Of a stretch of 64,000 nucleotides of DNA, positions 42,116-51,363 are shown one piece after another. Both the position numbers and the translations under genes were made by a program. Location: the NCBI GenBank assembly GCA_964537285.1, contig CAZHZT010000012.1, positions 1 to 64,000 of the forward strand, written 5' to 3'. Source of the DNA: CAZHZT01 sp964537285. GTDB taxonomy: Bacteria; Bacteroidota; Bacteroidia; Chitinophagales; Saprospiraceae. A model generated the notes under the pieces. It was not told where the DNA came from, did not search any database, and worked only from the letters and a program-made list of their open reading frames with translations. How positions within the stretch are numbered: the stretch's first letter is position 1; each line of letters starts with the position of its first letter.

Positions 42116-43147
42116 TTATATACTTCTCCGTGGGATTAAGAAGGAGAATTTATCCGTATTTTTGAGCGCAATACCCGTTCCTTTCACGACGGCGCGAAGG
42201 GGGTCTTCAGCAATATGTACCGGGAGTTTAGTTTTGTCACTTATCCTTTTCGCCAGGCCACGAAGCAAAGCTCCGCCGCCAGTCAAATATAAGCCAATTT
42301 TATAAATATCCGAAGCCAATTCCGGCGGAGTTGTTTCTAATGCTTTCAGAATAGCCTCCTCCACTTTTGAAATTGACTTATCGATGGCCTCAAAAATTTC
42401 CTGATAATTGACCACGATTTGCTTAGGGATTCCCGTCATTAAATCACGTCCATTTACAGGATAATCTTCTGGTTCCTCTTCCAAAACAGGCAAGGCCGAT
42501 CCAACGTGGATTTTTATTTGCTCTGCGGTTCTTTCTCCAATCAGGATATTGTGCTGGCGTTTCATGTAATTCACAATATCTGAGGTAAATTCATCTCCTG
42601 CTGTTCGGATGGACTGATCGCAAACGATTCCTGAGAGTGCAATTACCGCGATTTCAGTCGTTCCCCCGCCGATATCGATGATCATATTTCCAACAGGCTC
42701 CTCCACGTCTAATCCAATTCCGAGGGCTGCGGCCATAGGTTCATGGATCAGATAAGTTTCTTTTGAATCAACGTGATCAGCTGAATCAAAGACTGCTCTT
42801 TTCTCCACTTCGGTGATTCCTGAAGGGATACAGATCACCATTTTTAGGTGGGTAAAAAAGCGTCTTCTAACCCCCGTCATTCGGATAAGCCCTTCAATCA
42901 TATTCTCTGCTGCCTGAAAATCAGCGATAACACCATCTTTTAATGGTCTGATGGTTTTAATACTCTCGTGGGTCTTCTCGTGCATTTGCATGGCCTTAGC
43001 GCCAACTGCAATGGTTTCCCCTGTTTTTCGATTAAGGGCAATGATAGAAGGCTGGTCCACGACTATTTTATCATCCTGGATGATAAGGGTATTGGCTGTT
43101 CCTAGATCAATGGCCAGTTCTTGGGTAAAAACATTAAAGAACTTCAT
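42116..43147 (-). CDS. mreB: Actin-like cytoskeletal protein MreB
   Basis: A 343-residue actin-fold ATPase. IDLGTANTLI (phosphate 1), VGNMIIDIGGGTTEIAVIA (phosphate 2) and LTGGGALLRGLAKRI (adenosine) are the nucleotide-binding motifs. First gene of the mreBCD-mrdA cluster. Confidence 0.96.
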   Translation of the reverse strand: MKFFNVFTQELAIDLGTANTLIIQDDKIVVDQPSIIALNRKTGETIAVGAKAMQMHEKTHESIKTIRPLKDGVIADFQAAENMIEGLIRMTGVRRRFFTHLKMVICIPSGITEVEKRAVFDSADHVDSKETYLIHEPMAAALGIGLDVEEPVGNMIIDIGGGTTEIAVIALSGIVCDQSIRTAGDEFTSDIVNYMKRQHNILIGERTAEQIKIHVGSALPVLEEEPEDYPVNGRDLMTGIPKQIVVNYQEIFEAIDKSISKVEEAILKALETTPPELASDIYKIGLYLTGGGALLRGLAKRISDKTKLPVHIAEDPLRAVVKGTGIALKNTDKFSFLIPRRSI

Positions 43148-43304
43148 TTATACTTTTAGTTTTCCCTCCTTACGCCAATAGGCAGAGGGCTATTTTTTTT
43201 GATCTTTCCCACTTCAGTCCCTATTCTTAATTTTTAGATGCTGAAGATAATGAATAAATTAAACTCGATACTGCAAAACAACGCATTTTTTCAAAAAATC
43301 TTTC

Positions 43305-45641
43305 CTATTCTCCTGAAAATCCTATCGCATATGCTCTAAAATATAAACATTCCTGAATTATATCTTTGTAAAACTTTGTATCTCTATAGTTACTGATCAA
43401 TAAATCGTAATATTTATTGTAGGATAAGTCCGAATCTAGCGGAGTATAAGCCCTTCCTGGCATAAAAATCGGTATTCCTCTGTTCACATAGTTCTTTTGC
43501 AAGCAACGAGCCGCCATAAAAGCAGCTTTTGCGGCCAGCTCTCTGTCACGTTCATTGGCTTGATCTATGGCCAATTCAAAATATTGCAGGGCCCTGGACA
43601 AATCCTGAAATTCGAAATTGCCAAGTTCGCCCCAATAAGAACCGTATACGTAATTTCCGTTATTTGGGTACCAACTACTTCCACTGCGAAAATAATCAGC
43701 CGCTCGCCAGTCATACCCATAATAACTTATATTGTACAAAGCTACCCCCAAATCATAAAAACGGTAAGCTCCATTTTCAAAATCCGATCTTCCCTCGTAT
43801 TCCAGTTGCAACAAACGTTGTACCAAAGAAAACTTATCAAAATTTGTCGTGTCGCGAGGGGCCGGGCAGTGAATACAATCTCCCATGCGTTCAAAAAAAG
43901 GATTGAAAGTTCCGAAAGCAGACCTTTCTGCGGAAGGAATTTCTCGAAAGGCTTCAGCTGCAGCTTCAAACTGAAACCGATTTAAATGATAGGTTCCTTT
44001 TATGTCATACAGATAAGATTTCAAGCTTCGGCCTTGTTCATCTTCTAACAGCAAACCTTCTAATTTTGAAGGATCCACCTCCTCTGCTGCTTTAATCAAA
44101 TCTTCAATCAGATCGAGCTGTGGGTTGATAGCCAGCTCTTTAATATGATGGCGAGCTAAAAATGCCTTCCCGGGTCGCCCCGCCTTATCGTATAAACTGG
44201 CCATTTTATCGTGGAGCAAGTCCGGAAAATCAGGAGAAGCTTCGTATAAATTATTATATAAAATAATATCATAAGCTTTCTCTTCTACAGCTCTGCTCGC
44301 CTCCTCGAATGCTACAATTTCAAGTACCAACTCCCAAAGCTCTACTTGCTCTTTAAGTGCTTCACTTTTCAAATTGTTCTTTATCTTGGAAAAAGTTCGA
44401 CTGGCAGCATAATAATCCCTTGACAACAACTCGATGTAACCATCGGCAACCTTCCACAAGTCGAGCTCCTCTACTTTTTGTTCATCAATTACTTTCCGTA
44501 CAAAAGCATGTAAATCCAGCAGTATTTGTGGCGCCTTTTTACGGGGAATCTTAAAATACTTTTTATTATCAGCCCTATGATCATTGAACTCCAGGCCGAG
44601 CAGATCTTTTTCCAGCTTCAGCAACTCCCTTATAAGAAGAATCGGAAGGTTCTCATTTTCAGGATCCAGCCCATAAATACGCTCCATCTCGTAAACCGCC
44701 TTGCTGTAATCGGCTCTTGCCCGAATAGCGTACATTACAGCACGTTCTTCATTACTTACACATTTCAGGATACAGGCCTGCCATTCATCATCATTCTTTA
44801 GGTAAAAACTTCTCAGAGCAACTTCGCGCATATTGGGAGACCGCATAAAGATCCCGTTAAAAAGATAGGCCGCCTCCACTCTCTCTCCCAACCACCTGTG
44901 AGCACCTGCCTTTAGAGCCAACATCCAGTCATCAAGTATACTGGGTACTTTTCGGTCAATACGTGGAATCAGTTTATCATAAAGCACAATGACTCTCTTG
45001 TATTGCTTGGAATAATGGGTCAATCGAAGCACCTGAAAGGCATAACGCCTCTTTAAATAGTGAGATTCTGTTCTTTTGAAAAATCGCAACCCACGATCAA
45101 TTAAATTATTGACCACAGCAGTATCCAGTTTATTTTTTTTCCAGCGATTACGAGGAGTAGTAGCAAAAGGCTCACATTGTTTCGCAAATATCAGATAGTC
45201 CACTACCTCCACACATCCTTCTCCCTCTAAGTGAATAGCAAATGAATTTTGCCGCAAACGAAAACTCAGAGGAATCGCATCTAAAGCTACAGCAGACCGA
45301 AGGGAGCGCAGTTGATTAATAGAGGCCTTGTAGATCACATACTCCAAATCATCTTTAGTAGGTATATCACAAAATCGTTCTCGCCACTCCTTCAGATTGG
45401 CATCTTTCCGGGATGGGACCTTTTCTTTTGCTTTTTCTCGAAAAGCTTTGCTAAACTCCAGCAACTGACCTCCAAACCCCTCTTCGATATTGATAATATC
45501 GGGTTTAATAAAGGTATATCCCTCAAACTTAAGTTCAATAGGCCCACAACCTTTTGACATTCGCGCAGGCAATAGGCCCAAAACAGCCGTGAAGCTAATG
45601 ATGAACAGAAAACGAATCTGCCTGGGATCGAAGGGTTTCAT
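43305..45641 (-). CDS. Large TPR-like exported protein, unknown function
   Basis: A 778-residue, mainly alpha-helical protein. N-terminal signal (about 10-28). The remainder has degenerate helix-turn-helix repeats reminiscent of TPR/SEL1 (for example ADYSKAVYEMERIYGLDPEN, ALQYFELAIDQANERDRELA), plus a Cys-pair CIHCPAPRDT near 610 whose meaning is unclear. Its start overlaps the upstream lipoprotein gene by 47 bp, so the two are probably translated together. No named family was recognised. Confidence 0.65.
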   Translation of the reverse strand: MKPFDPRQIRFLFIISFTAVLGLLPARMSKGCGPIELKFEGYTFIKPDIINIEEGFGGQLLEFSKAFREKAKEKVPSRKDANLKEWRERFCDIPTKDDLEYVIYKASINQLRSLRSAVALDAIPLSFRLRQNSFAIHLEGEGCVEVVDYLIFAKQCEPFATTPRNRWKKNKLDTAVVNNLIDRGLRFFKRTESHYLKRRYAFQVLRLTHYSKQYKRVIVLYDKLIPRIDRKVPSILDDWMLALKAGAHRWLGERVEAAYLFNGIFMRSPNMREVALRSFYLKNDDEWQACILKCVSNEERAVMYAIRARADYSKAVYEMERIYGLDPENENLPILLIRELLKLEKDLLGLEFNDHRADNKKYFKIPRKKAPQILLDLHAFVRKVIDEQKVEELDLWKVADGYIELLSRDYYAASRTFSKIKNNLKSEALKEQVELWELVLEIVAFEEASRAVEEKAYDIILYNNLYEASPDFPDLLHDKMASLYDKAGRPGKAFLARHHIKELAINPQLDLIEDLIKAAEEVDPSKLEGLLLEDEQGRSLKSYLYDIKGTYHLNRFQFEAAAEAFREIPSAERSAFGTFNPFFERMGDCIHCPAPRDTTNFDKFSLVQRLLQLEYEGRSDFENGAYRFYDLGVALYNISYYGYDWRAADYFRSGSSWYPNNGNYVYGSYWGELGNFEFQDLSRALQYFELAIDQANERDRELAAKAAFMAARCLQKNYVNRGIPIFMPGRAYTPLDSDLSYNKYYDLLISNYRDTKFYKDIIQECLYFRAYAIGFSGE

Positions 45642-46797
45642 AAGAGATTTTTTTTACAATATTGCTATCTAAATGATAATAAATTATTCGTGATTCCGGA
45701 AATTTAGAATGCTTAATTAATACCTCAGCAGACTCTTGCAATAAATCGGGACTTACCACTTCCAGTCGAATCGTGTCATTCACATACAAAAAATGCCCTC
45801 TTAAAATGGTTTCTTTTCGCACTCGAAAATAAAGCCCATCAGTGCTAATAAATTTGGAGGTATCGCTTAGTTCATTCACTTCAAGCTGATTCATTAATTT
45901 AATCAGCTTGCCATCTCTAAAAAGAACACCCCATGAAAATAGAGGCAGGGCAAGCTCCCATTTCAAAGGATAAGATGCCGAATTTTCGATATAATCCTTT
46001 CCAATCTTTGGGTCTAGTATAGAATTTTGAGTTCGAATATCGGAGATATTTCCCATATTGTAGAACATTAAAACGACGTAATCTGAAGGAGGTACACCTG
46101 TTTTTCGAAAGTGTTTCATTTGATGGAGTCGCAGCGTAACGCTGATAGTACAATCATTTGCCCAATCCCGTATTTTTTTTATTAGCCGGAAAAAAGCATA
46201 ACGAGAGCCTTCAGTCCAATCACAATCCAGCTGGATCTCTTTTAATTTCCTCCCATCCGGATGCAATTCATTGATTTTAAAAAAAATATTTTTTGCCAGT
46301 GAATCTACCGCCTCCTCATTTAACACGCGCATACAACGATCAGTGATGAATACAACCGGAACGATGGTGCAGCCAGTGTCCGGCATTGATTTCCAATGAA
46401 TAATACTTAAGGGAGCGGGTTCTCCAACTTCCAAATCCACATCAAAATAGCGCACAAATAATTTTTTTACTCCAAGTTCATTCAAAAAAGCATTTTCTAG
46501 CATAGAAGGTGAAAAAGATGCTTTCCAATGGTAAAAAGAAACGGCCATTTCTCTCTCAGTGGGATTTGAAGTGCAGGCTGCCAATAGCAATAATGCAAGA
46601 AAAACGGGAGAATACGTAAAAAGTAGTCCTTTGGTCCTGGTATAAAAGTTTTGTTTGTGAAGAGGTTCCCTTTTTAAGATTTTTCTACGAAAAATCTTAA
46701 AAAGGGAACCTCTGCCCGATAAAGAACGGCTATTGGGATCCCCAAACTTCAATTTAAGAATTACCGTAAAAAAGATATTTTTTTTCATACAGGGCAT
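45595..46797 (-). CDS. Lipoprotein, unknown function, with a palindrome in its N-terminal coding region
   Basis: A 400-residue product. The first ~57 residues include MKKNIFFTVILKLKFG, then translated hairpin sequence (RGSLFKIFRRKILKREP, encoded by 46661-46713), and only afterwards the real-looking lipoprotein signal SPVFLALLLLAACTS. No ATG, GTG or TTG in frame precedes this lipobox closely, so either the long N-terminus is used or the 5' end has been disrupted. The mature part (YHWKASF, IQLDCDWTEGSRYAFFRLI, VLMFYNMGN) could be a glycosidase-like TIM barrel, but this is uncertain. It lies 9 bp after kdsD. Confidence 0.6.
   Translation of the reverse strand: MPCMKKNIFFTVILKLKFGDPNSRSLSGRGSLFKIFRRKILKREPLHKQNFYTRTKGLLFTYSPVFLALLLLAACTSNPTEREMAVSFYHWKASFSPSMLENAFLNELGVKKLFVRYFDVDLEVGEPAPLSIIHWKSMPDTGCTIVPVVFITDRCMRVLNEEAVDSLAKNIFFKINELHPDGRKLKEIQLDCDWTEGSRYAFFRLIKKIRDWANDCTISVTLRLHQMKHFRKTGVPPSDYVVLMFYNMGNISDIRTQNSILDPKIGKDYIENSASYPLKWELALPLFSWGVLFRDGKLIKLMNQLEVNELSDTSKFISTDGLYFRVRKETILRGHFLYVNDTIRLEVVSPDLLQESAEVLIKHSKFPESRIIYYHLDSNIVKKISYETLRSQADSFSVHH
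46661..46713. repeat. Perfect palindrome inside a reading frame
   Basis: 24 bp perfect arms (46661-46684 and 46690-46713) with loop CTACG and stem AGAGGTTCCCTTTTTAAGAT. It keeps the lipoprotein frame open. Confidence 0.88.
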
Positions 46798-46806
46798 TCC
46801 AGGCGA

Positions 46807-47775
46807 TTAAATAAGTCCTTCCTGCATCAAATCGTGCATGTGAACCATACCTATGTACTCATCATTACGCATAACAACCAGTTGAGAAATACTATGCTTT
46901 CGCATTAATTCAAATGCTTTTACAGCTAAAGCTCCTTCATTTATGCACTTAGGTTGCCTGCTCATTATGTCTGAAGCATTTAACTGATCAAAGGAAGCGT
47001 TGTTTTTCAGCATTCTTCGAAGGTCTCCATCCGTAATAATTCCGATGAGTTGATTGTTTTGATCAAGTACAGCAGTGGCTCCAAGGCGTTTCCCAGTCAT
47101 TTCGACAATAATTTCGGAGATAGAGGCCTTCTCATTTACTTTGGGCGCATCATGCCTGGCCACCAGGTCAGCGACCCTTAGATAGAGTTTTTTCCCAAGG
47201 GCTCCACCGGGATGATACTGCGCAAAATCTTTTGGAGAAAACCCTTTCAATGCCAGGAGGGCTGTTGCCAGGGCATCACCAAGGACCATCTGGGCGGTGG
47301 TACTGGAGGTGGGCGCCAGATTATTAGGATCCGCTTCCTGGTCAACGGGGGTATGGAGCACAAAGTCAGCCTGCTTACCCAGGAAAGAATCGACATTAGC
47401 CACCATACCGATTAGTAAGTTACCTAAATTTTTTACCAGAGGAACAAGTACTTTAACTTCCGGGGTTTCCCCGCTTTTACTTAAGCACAGAACCAGATCA
47501 TCAGGCGTAATCATGCCAAGATCACCATGTATGGCATCAGCGGCATGCATAAAAGCGGAAGAAGTACCGGTAGAGTTGAGTGTTGCAGTAATTTTTTGCC
47601 CTACCAGTGCACTCTTGCCAATACCTGTAACAATAAGTCTTCCCTTAGAGTCCGCGATTGCTTGAACACATCTAATGAATTCATTGTTAACACTCGCCGA
47701 TAATAAAGACAAGGTATCTTTTTCTATTCTTATAGTGTCAAGGGCAGTTTTTGTGATAAGTTTTTCTCTATTCAC
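46807..47775 (-). CDS. kdsD: KpsF/GutQ-type arabinose-5-phosphate isomerase
   Basis: A 322-residue protein. SIS domain (about 35-175) with TGIGKSALVGQKITATLNST and CLSKSGETPEV, and two CBS motifs (about 205-255 and 270-322). It converts ribulose-5-phosphate to arabinose-5-phosphate for Kdo synthesis. First gene of a unit with the lipoprotein 9 bp downstream. Confidence 0.93.
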   Translation of the reverse strand: MNREKLITKTALDTIRIEKDTLSLLSASVNNEFIRCVQAIADSKGRLIVTGIGKSALVGQKITATLNSTGTSSAFMHAADAIHGDLGMITPDDLVLCLSKSGETPEVKVLVPLVKNLGNLLIGMVANVDSFLGKQADFVLHTPVDQEADPNNLAPTSSTTAQMVLGDALATALLALKGFSPKDFAQYHPGGALGKKLYLRVADLVARHDAPKVNEKASISEIIVEMTGKRLGATAVLDQNNQLIGIITDGDLRRMLKNNASFDQLNASDIMSRQPKCINEGALAVKAFELMRKHSISQLVVMRNDEYIGMVHMHDLMQEGLI

Positions 47776-47992
47776 GTTATATTTTGTTATTTTTGATTAG
47801 TTAAATTTTAATTCCTACCCCAAGACGATAAGAATAGGAAACCATTATTAAATAATCCGTTATATTTTCGTATATTGGTCTGTATAAGCCGTTATAATAA
47901 AAAAGGATAATTATTACAGCTTTTGCAAGTCTAAATAATTCGAATCGCCTTCACAAAAATAGCGGAAATTTCTACTCAAAGGTTTGTTTGTC

Positions 47993-50191
47993 ATGATAGC
48001 GATGAAAGAAAATTTACATGAGGCATTAAAGCAGCACTTTGGTTTCGACAAATTCAAAGGGAACCAAGAGGCTATTATTAAAAGCGTACTGCAAGGAAAA
48101 GATACCTTTGTCATAATGCCAACGGGCGGAGGGAAATCCCTCTGTTACCAGCTTCCTGCGCTTATGCTGGGAGGTACAGCCATCATCATTTCTCCTCTGA
48201 TTGCATTGATGAAAAATCAAGTCGACTCCATAAGAGGACATAGTCAAAATGATGAAGTTGCTCACTTTCTCAACTCTTCTTTGACGAAAGCTCAGATGAA
48301 AAAAGTTAAGGAAGATATCATCGACCAAAAAACGAAGCTGTTATTTATTGCTCCGGAAACGCTTACAAAAGATGAGAACATTGAGTTCTTCAAGCAAGTA
48401 AACCTGTCCTTCGTTGCTGTTGATGAGGCTCATTGCATCTCTGAGTGGGGGCACGATTTTCGCCCTGAATACAGGCGGATCCGCACAATGATCGATGCCA
48501 TTAATAAGGACATCCCATTGATCGCGCTTACGGCCACTGCCACTCCTAAAGTAAGAACAGATATTGTCAAGAACCTGAACATGCAGTCCGAAAATGGCTT
48601 CATTGCTTCATTTAATCGCGACAACCTCTACTATGAAGTCCGCCCAAAAATTAAAAAAGAGCAGACGTTAAAAAGCATTATTCAAATCATAAAAGAGATG
48701 CCGAATCAATCGGGTATCATCTATGTTCAAAGTCGGAAATCTGCTGAAGACATTGCTAAAGCTCTCTTGGTCAACGACATTAAAGCAGCCCCATATCATG
48801 CCGGCCTGGATGCCAAAACCAGAAGCAAAACCCAAGATGACTTCCTAATGGAAGAAGTGGATGTTATCTGTGCAACCATTGCTTTCGGAATGGGCATCGA
48901 TAAACCCGACGTGCGTTTTGTCATTCATTATGATATTCCAAAGAGTATCGAAAACTACTATCAAGAAACCGGTCGCGCAGGCAGAGATGGATTAGAAGGC
49001 CGATGTATCGCTTTTTATTCTTACAGTGACATTCAGCGCCTGGAAAAATTCCTTCGTGACAAATCCGTCTCAGAAAGAGAAATGGGCTCTCAGCTCATGC
49101 AGGAAGTCATTGCCTATGCAGAAACGACCTCCTGCAGACGTAAGTTTTTGCTCCACTATTTCGGGGAAGAATACGACGATTCGAACTGCAACAACATGTG
49201 CGATAATTGCCGATACCCCAAGGAAAAAGTCGAAGTGAAAGATGAGATGAAGGCTGGCCTGGAGGCTATTGTAGGCCTAGGCGAAAATTATCCGACCAAA
49301 ACAATGGTAGACTTCATTATGGGCAAAGGCACCAAAGAAATGAAGGACTATAAGTTTGATGAGCTCCCTCTTTATGGGTATGGCAAGGAAAAATCACCAA
49401 CTTTCTGGAACTCTATCTATCAACAAGCCCTCTTAAATAAACTGCTCTACAAAGACATAGAGAGCTACGGCTTGTTAAAGTTAACGCATAAAGGCAGGAA
49501 ATACATCAAATCTCCACATTCTTTCAAAATCCCCATCAATCACAATTACGATACCGTTGCAGAACAAGTGAGCGACAATAGCGGCAAAACAGCTGTTCTT
49601 GACAAAACATTGATGGTTCTTCTCAAAGACCTTAGGCGTTCAATGGCCAAAAGGCTTAATATTCCTCCTTTTGTTATCTTTCAGGATCCTTCCCTCGCGG
49701 ATATGTGTATTCAATATCCTATTAGCATGAAAGATCTTTCGAATATAACCGGAGTAGGTAGGGGAAAAGCGCAGCGCTATGGAAAATCATTTGTTGAACT
49801 GATCAAGCAATATGTTGAAGAAAATGAGATCGAACGTCCAACGGACTTTGTGATCAAACAAATTGCCAATAAATCGAAATCCAAGATCAGCATTATTCAG
49901 GCGATTGACCGTAAAATTCCACTTTACGACATTGCTTCTTCTATATCGCTTTCCATGGAAGAACTATTGGAAGAACTTGACGCCATTGTCAATTCGGGCA
50001 CCAAGGTGAACATAGATTACTATCTCGAAGAATCTCTTGATGAAAATGCAAGAGAAGATATTTACGATTATTTTATGGACGCAGAATCAGACTCTATTTC
50101 TGAAGCCTATAAAGAACTTCAGGAAGATGATATTACTATGGAGGAGATCCAATTGGTACGCATCAAGTTTTTGTCGGAAATGGGGAACTAA
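47993..50191 (+). CDS. recQ: ATP-dependent DNA helicase RecQ
   Basis: A helicase of about 732 residues. Walker A TGGGKSLCYQLPA, DEAH (VAVDEAHCISEWGHDFRP), motif VI ETGRAGRDG, a zinc-binding set (CRRKFLLHYFGEEY with CNNMCDNC), an RQC region, and an HRDC domain (about 520-600). The ATG at 47993 or 48002 is preferred; the TTG at 47984 only extends the frame by three codons. It unwinds DNA in recombination and fork repair. Divergent from kdsD. Confidence 0.95.
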   Translation: MIAMKENLHEALKQHFGFDKFKGNQEAIIKSVLQGKDTFVIMPTGGGKSLCYQLPALMLGGTAIIISPLIALMKNQVDSIRGHSQNDEVAHFLNSSLTKAQMKKVKEDIIDQKTKLLFIAPETLTKDENIEFFKQVNLSFVAVDEAHCISEWGHDFRPEYRRIRTMIDAINKDIPLIALTATATPKVRTDIVKNLNMQSENGFIASFNRDNLYYEVRPKIKKEQTLKSIIQIIKEMPNQSGIIYVQSRKSAEDIAKALLVNDIKAAPYHAGLDAKTRSKTQDDFLMEEVDVICATIAFGMGIDKPDVRFVIHYDIPKSIENYYQETGRAGRDGLEGRCIAFYSYSDIQRLEKFLRDKSVSEREMGSQLMQEVIAYAETTSCRRKFLLHYFGEEYDDSNCNNMCDNCRYPKEKVEVKDEMKAGLEAIVGLGENYPTKTMVDFIMGKGTKEMKDYKFDELPLYGYGKEKSPTFWNSIYQQALLNKLLYKDIESYGLLKLTHKGRKYIKSPHSFKIPINHNYDTVAEQVSDNSGKTAVLDKTLMVLLKDLRRSMAKRLNIPPFVIFQDPSLADMCIQYPISMKDLSNITGVGRGKAQRYGKSFVELIKQYVEENEIERPTDFVIKQIANKSKSKISIIQAIDRKIPLYDIASSISLSMEELLEELDAIVNSGTKVNIDYYLEESLDENAREDIYDYFMDAESDSISEAYKELQEDDITMEEIQLVRIKFLSEMGN

Positions 50192-50211
50192 TTCTGAAAT
50201 TTGAATTGTAG

Positions 50212-50259
50212 AGAAATAAAAACCCATGGTTGCGATCGCAACCATGGGTTTTTATTTCT
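50212..50259. terminator. Perfect 48 bp palindrome, bidirectional terminator
   Basis: 24 bp perfect arms with no loop, centred on GCGATCGC, flanked by AAATAAAAA and TTTTTATTT. It lies between the convergent recQ and SPFH genes. Confidence 0.85.
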
Positions 50260-50278
50260 TTGCAATTCAGCAGGATGC

Positions 50279-51106
50279 TTACTGCCCTCCAAGTATTAAT
50301 GGTAAGCCACTGTCTCCTGCTCCGACAATAACTGTTTTTGCATTACTAGAATTTGAAAGTTTTACCGTTGCTTCAATACCTTTATCTCTAAGGATCTTAT
50401 CTGTTAAACTTGCACTAATAATACGGTTTGCTTCCGCTTTACCTTCGGCTTCAATAATTTTACGCTCTGCTTCTTTGCGTTCCTGATCCAGAAGGTAGAC
50501 GTATTTTTCCGCTTTTTGTTCCGCTTCAATTTTTTCCTCAATGGCGTTACGCACTTTTTCCGGCAATTCGATATCGCGAATCAAGGTTGCGGTTAATTCA
50601 ACAAAGTTTTTCTTTAGATTAGCCTCTAAGTCTGTTTGAATCAACTTCTGTACCTCATCTCGGCGCGTAGAATAGAGCTCTTCAGGCGTAAACTGGCCTA
50701 TGATTTTTCTTACTGAAGAACGCACTTCCGGACTTACCAGAATTTCTACATACTTTTGCCCAAAGTTCTCATGCAAATCACCAATTTTGGATACGATAGG
50801 CCTAACCCGAATGGTAACATCCATATCAATATTCAAACCATTACTGGATAGTACTGTCATAGCTTCTTCAATAGTCAGGTTCCGAATTTTATATCTATAC
50901 AACGTATTCCAAGGTGCAATAAAATGAAATCCAGGCCGGTAGATATGCTCTTTATCTAAACCCCCTCCAAAACGGCGAAAAAGCACTCCCCGTTCTTGCT
51001 GTGCAAGTGTTTGGAAAGGACTACTGCCCGAAAAAGATAGGGAGATTAAGATAAAAAAGGCTAGAAATCCGATAATTGCCCAACTTATTAACTTCGTTTG
51101 TTTCAT
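50279..51106 (-). CDS. SPFH/prohibitin-family membrane protein
   Basis: A 275-residue protein. One N-terminal membrane helix (about 8-27), an SPFH domain (about 38-200, GVLFRRFGGGL, RPGFHFIAPWNTLYRYKIR), then a coiled coil rich in Glu/Ala (EEKIEAEQKAEKY...AEGKAEANR). Closest in layout to prohibitins. It likely forms membrane rings or microdomains that control proteases. Confidence 0.9.
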   Translation of the reverse strand: MKQTKLISWAIIGFLAFFILISLSFSGSSPFQTLAQQERGVLFRRFGGGLDKEHIYRPGFHFIAPWNTLYRYKIRNLTIEEAMTVLSSNGLNIDMDVTIRVRPIVSKIGDLHENFGQKYVEILVSPEVRSSVRKIIGQFTPEELYSTRRDEVQKLIQTDLEANLKKNFVELTATLIRDIELPEKVRNAIEEKIEAEQKAEKYVYLLDQERKEAERKIIEAEGKAEANRIISASLTDKILRDKGIEATVKLSNSSNAKTVIVGAGDSGLPLILGGQ

Positions 51107-51270
51107 TATTTTTTTAATTTTTTAAACTTTAAATTTGCTTACTTTGAATTCCTTACCCATGTAAACAAGCATTTGCTTCATAAAGGTTACTTAATTTAAC
51201 AGTTTCTTAATAAATATACCCCTTTTTTCTATGAATTCTTGGAATTATAGGATAAGCACAAACTTTTATT

Positions 51271-51363
51271 ACGGTAAACGGTCAACGGAGAACGGTTAAC
51301 GAGTAGTTTCCCGTTAACCGTTAACCGTTCCCCGTTAACCGTTTACCGCTAGTAGTTTCCCGT
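51271..51363. repeat. GGTAAACGG-type tandem and inverted repeats
   Basis: Head-to-tail ACGGTAAACGGTCAACGG units face the inverted CCGTTAACCGTTAACCG set. AGTAGTTTCCCGT occurs twice (51302-51314 and 51351-51363); the second copy is the 3' end of the MtfA-like gene. Units resemble those at 2336 and 3461. Confidence 0.65.

Noticed and set aside
43742..43969. Small minus-strand frame inside the TPR-like gene
   Set aside because: Alternative frame of a continuous coding region without features of its own.
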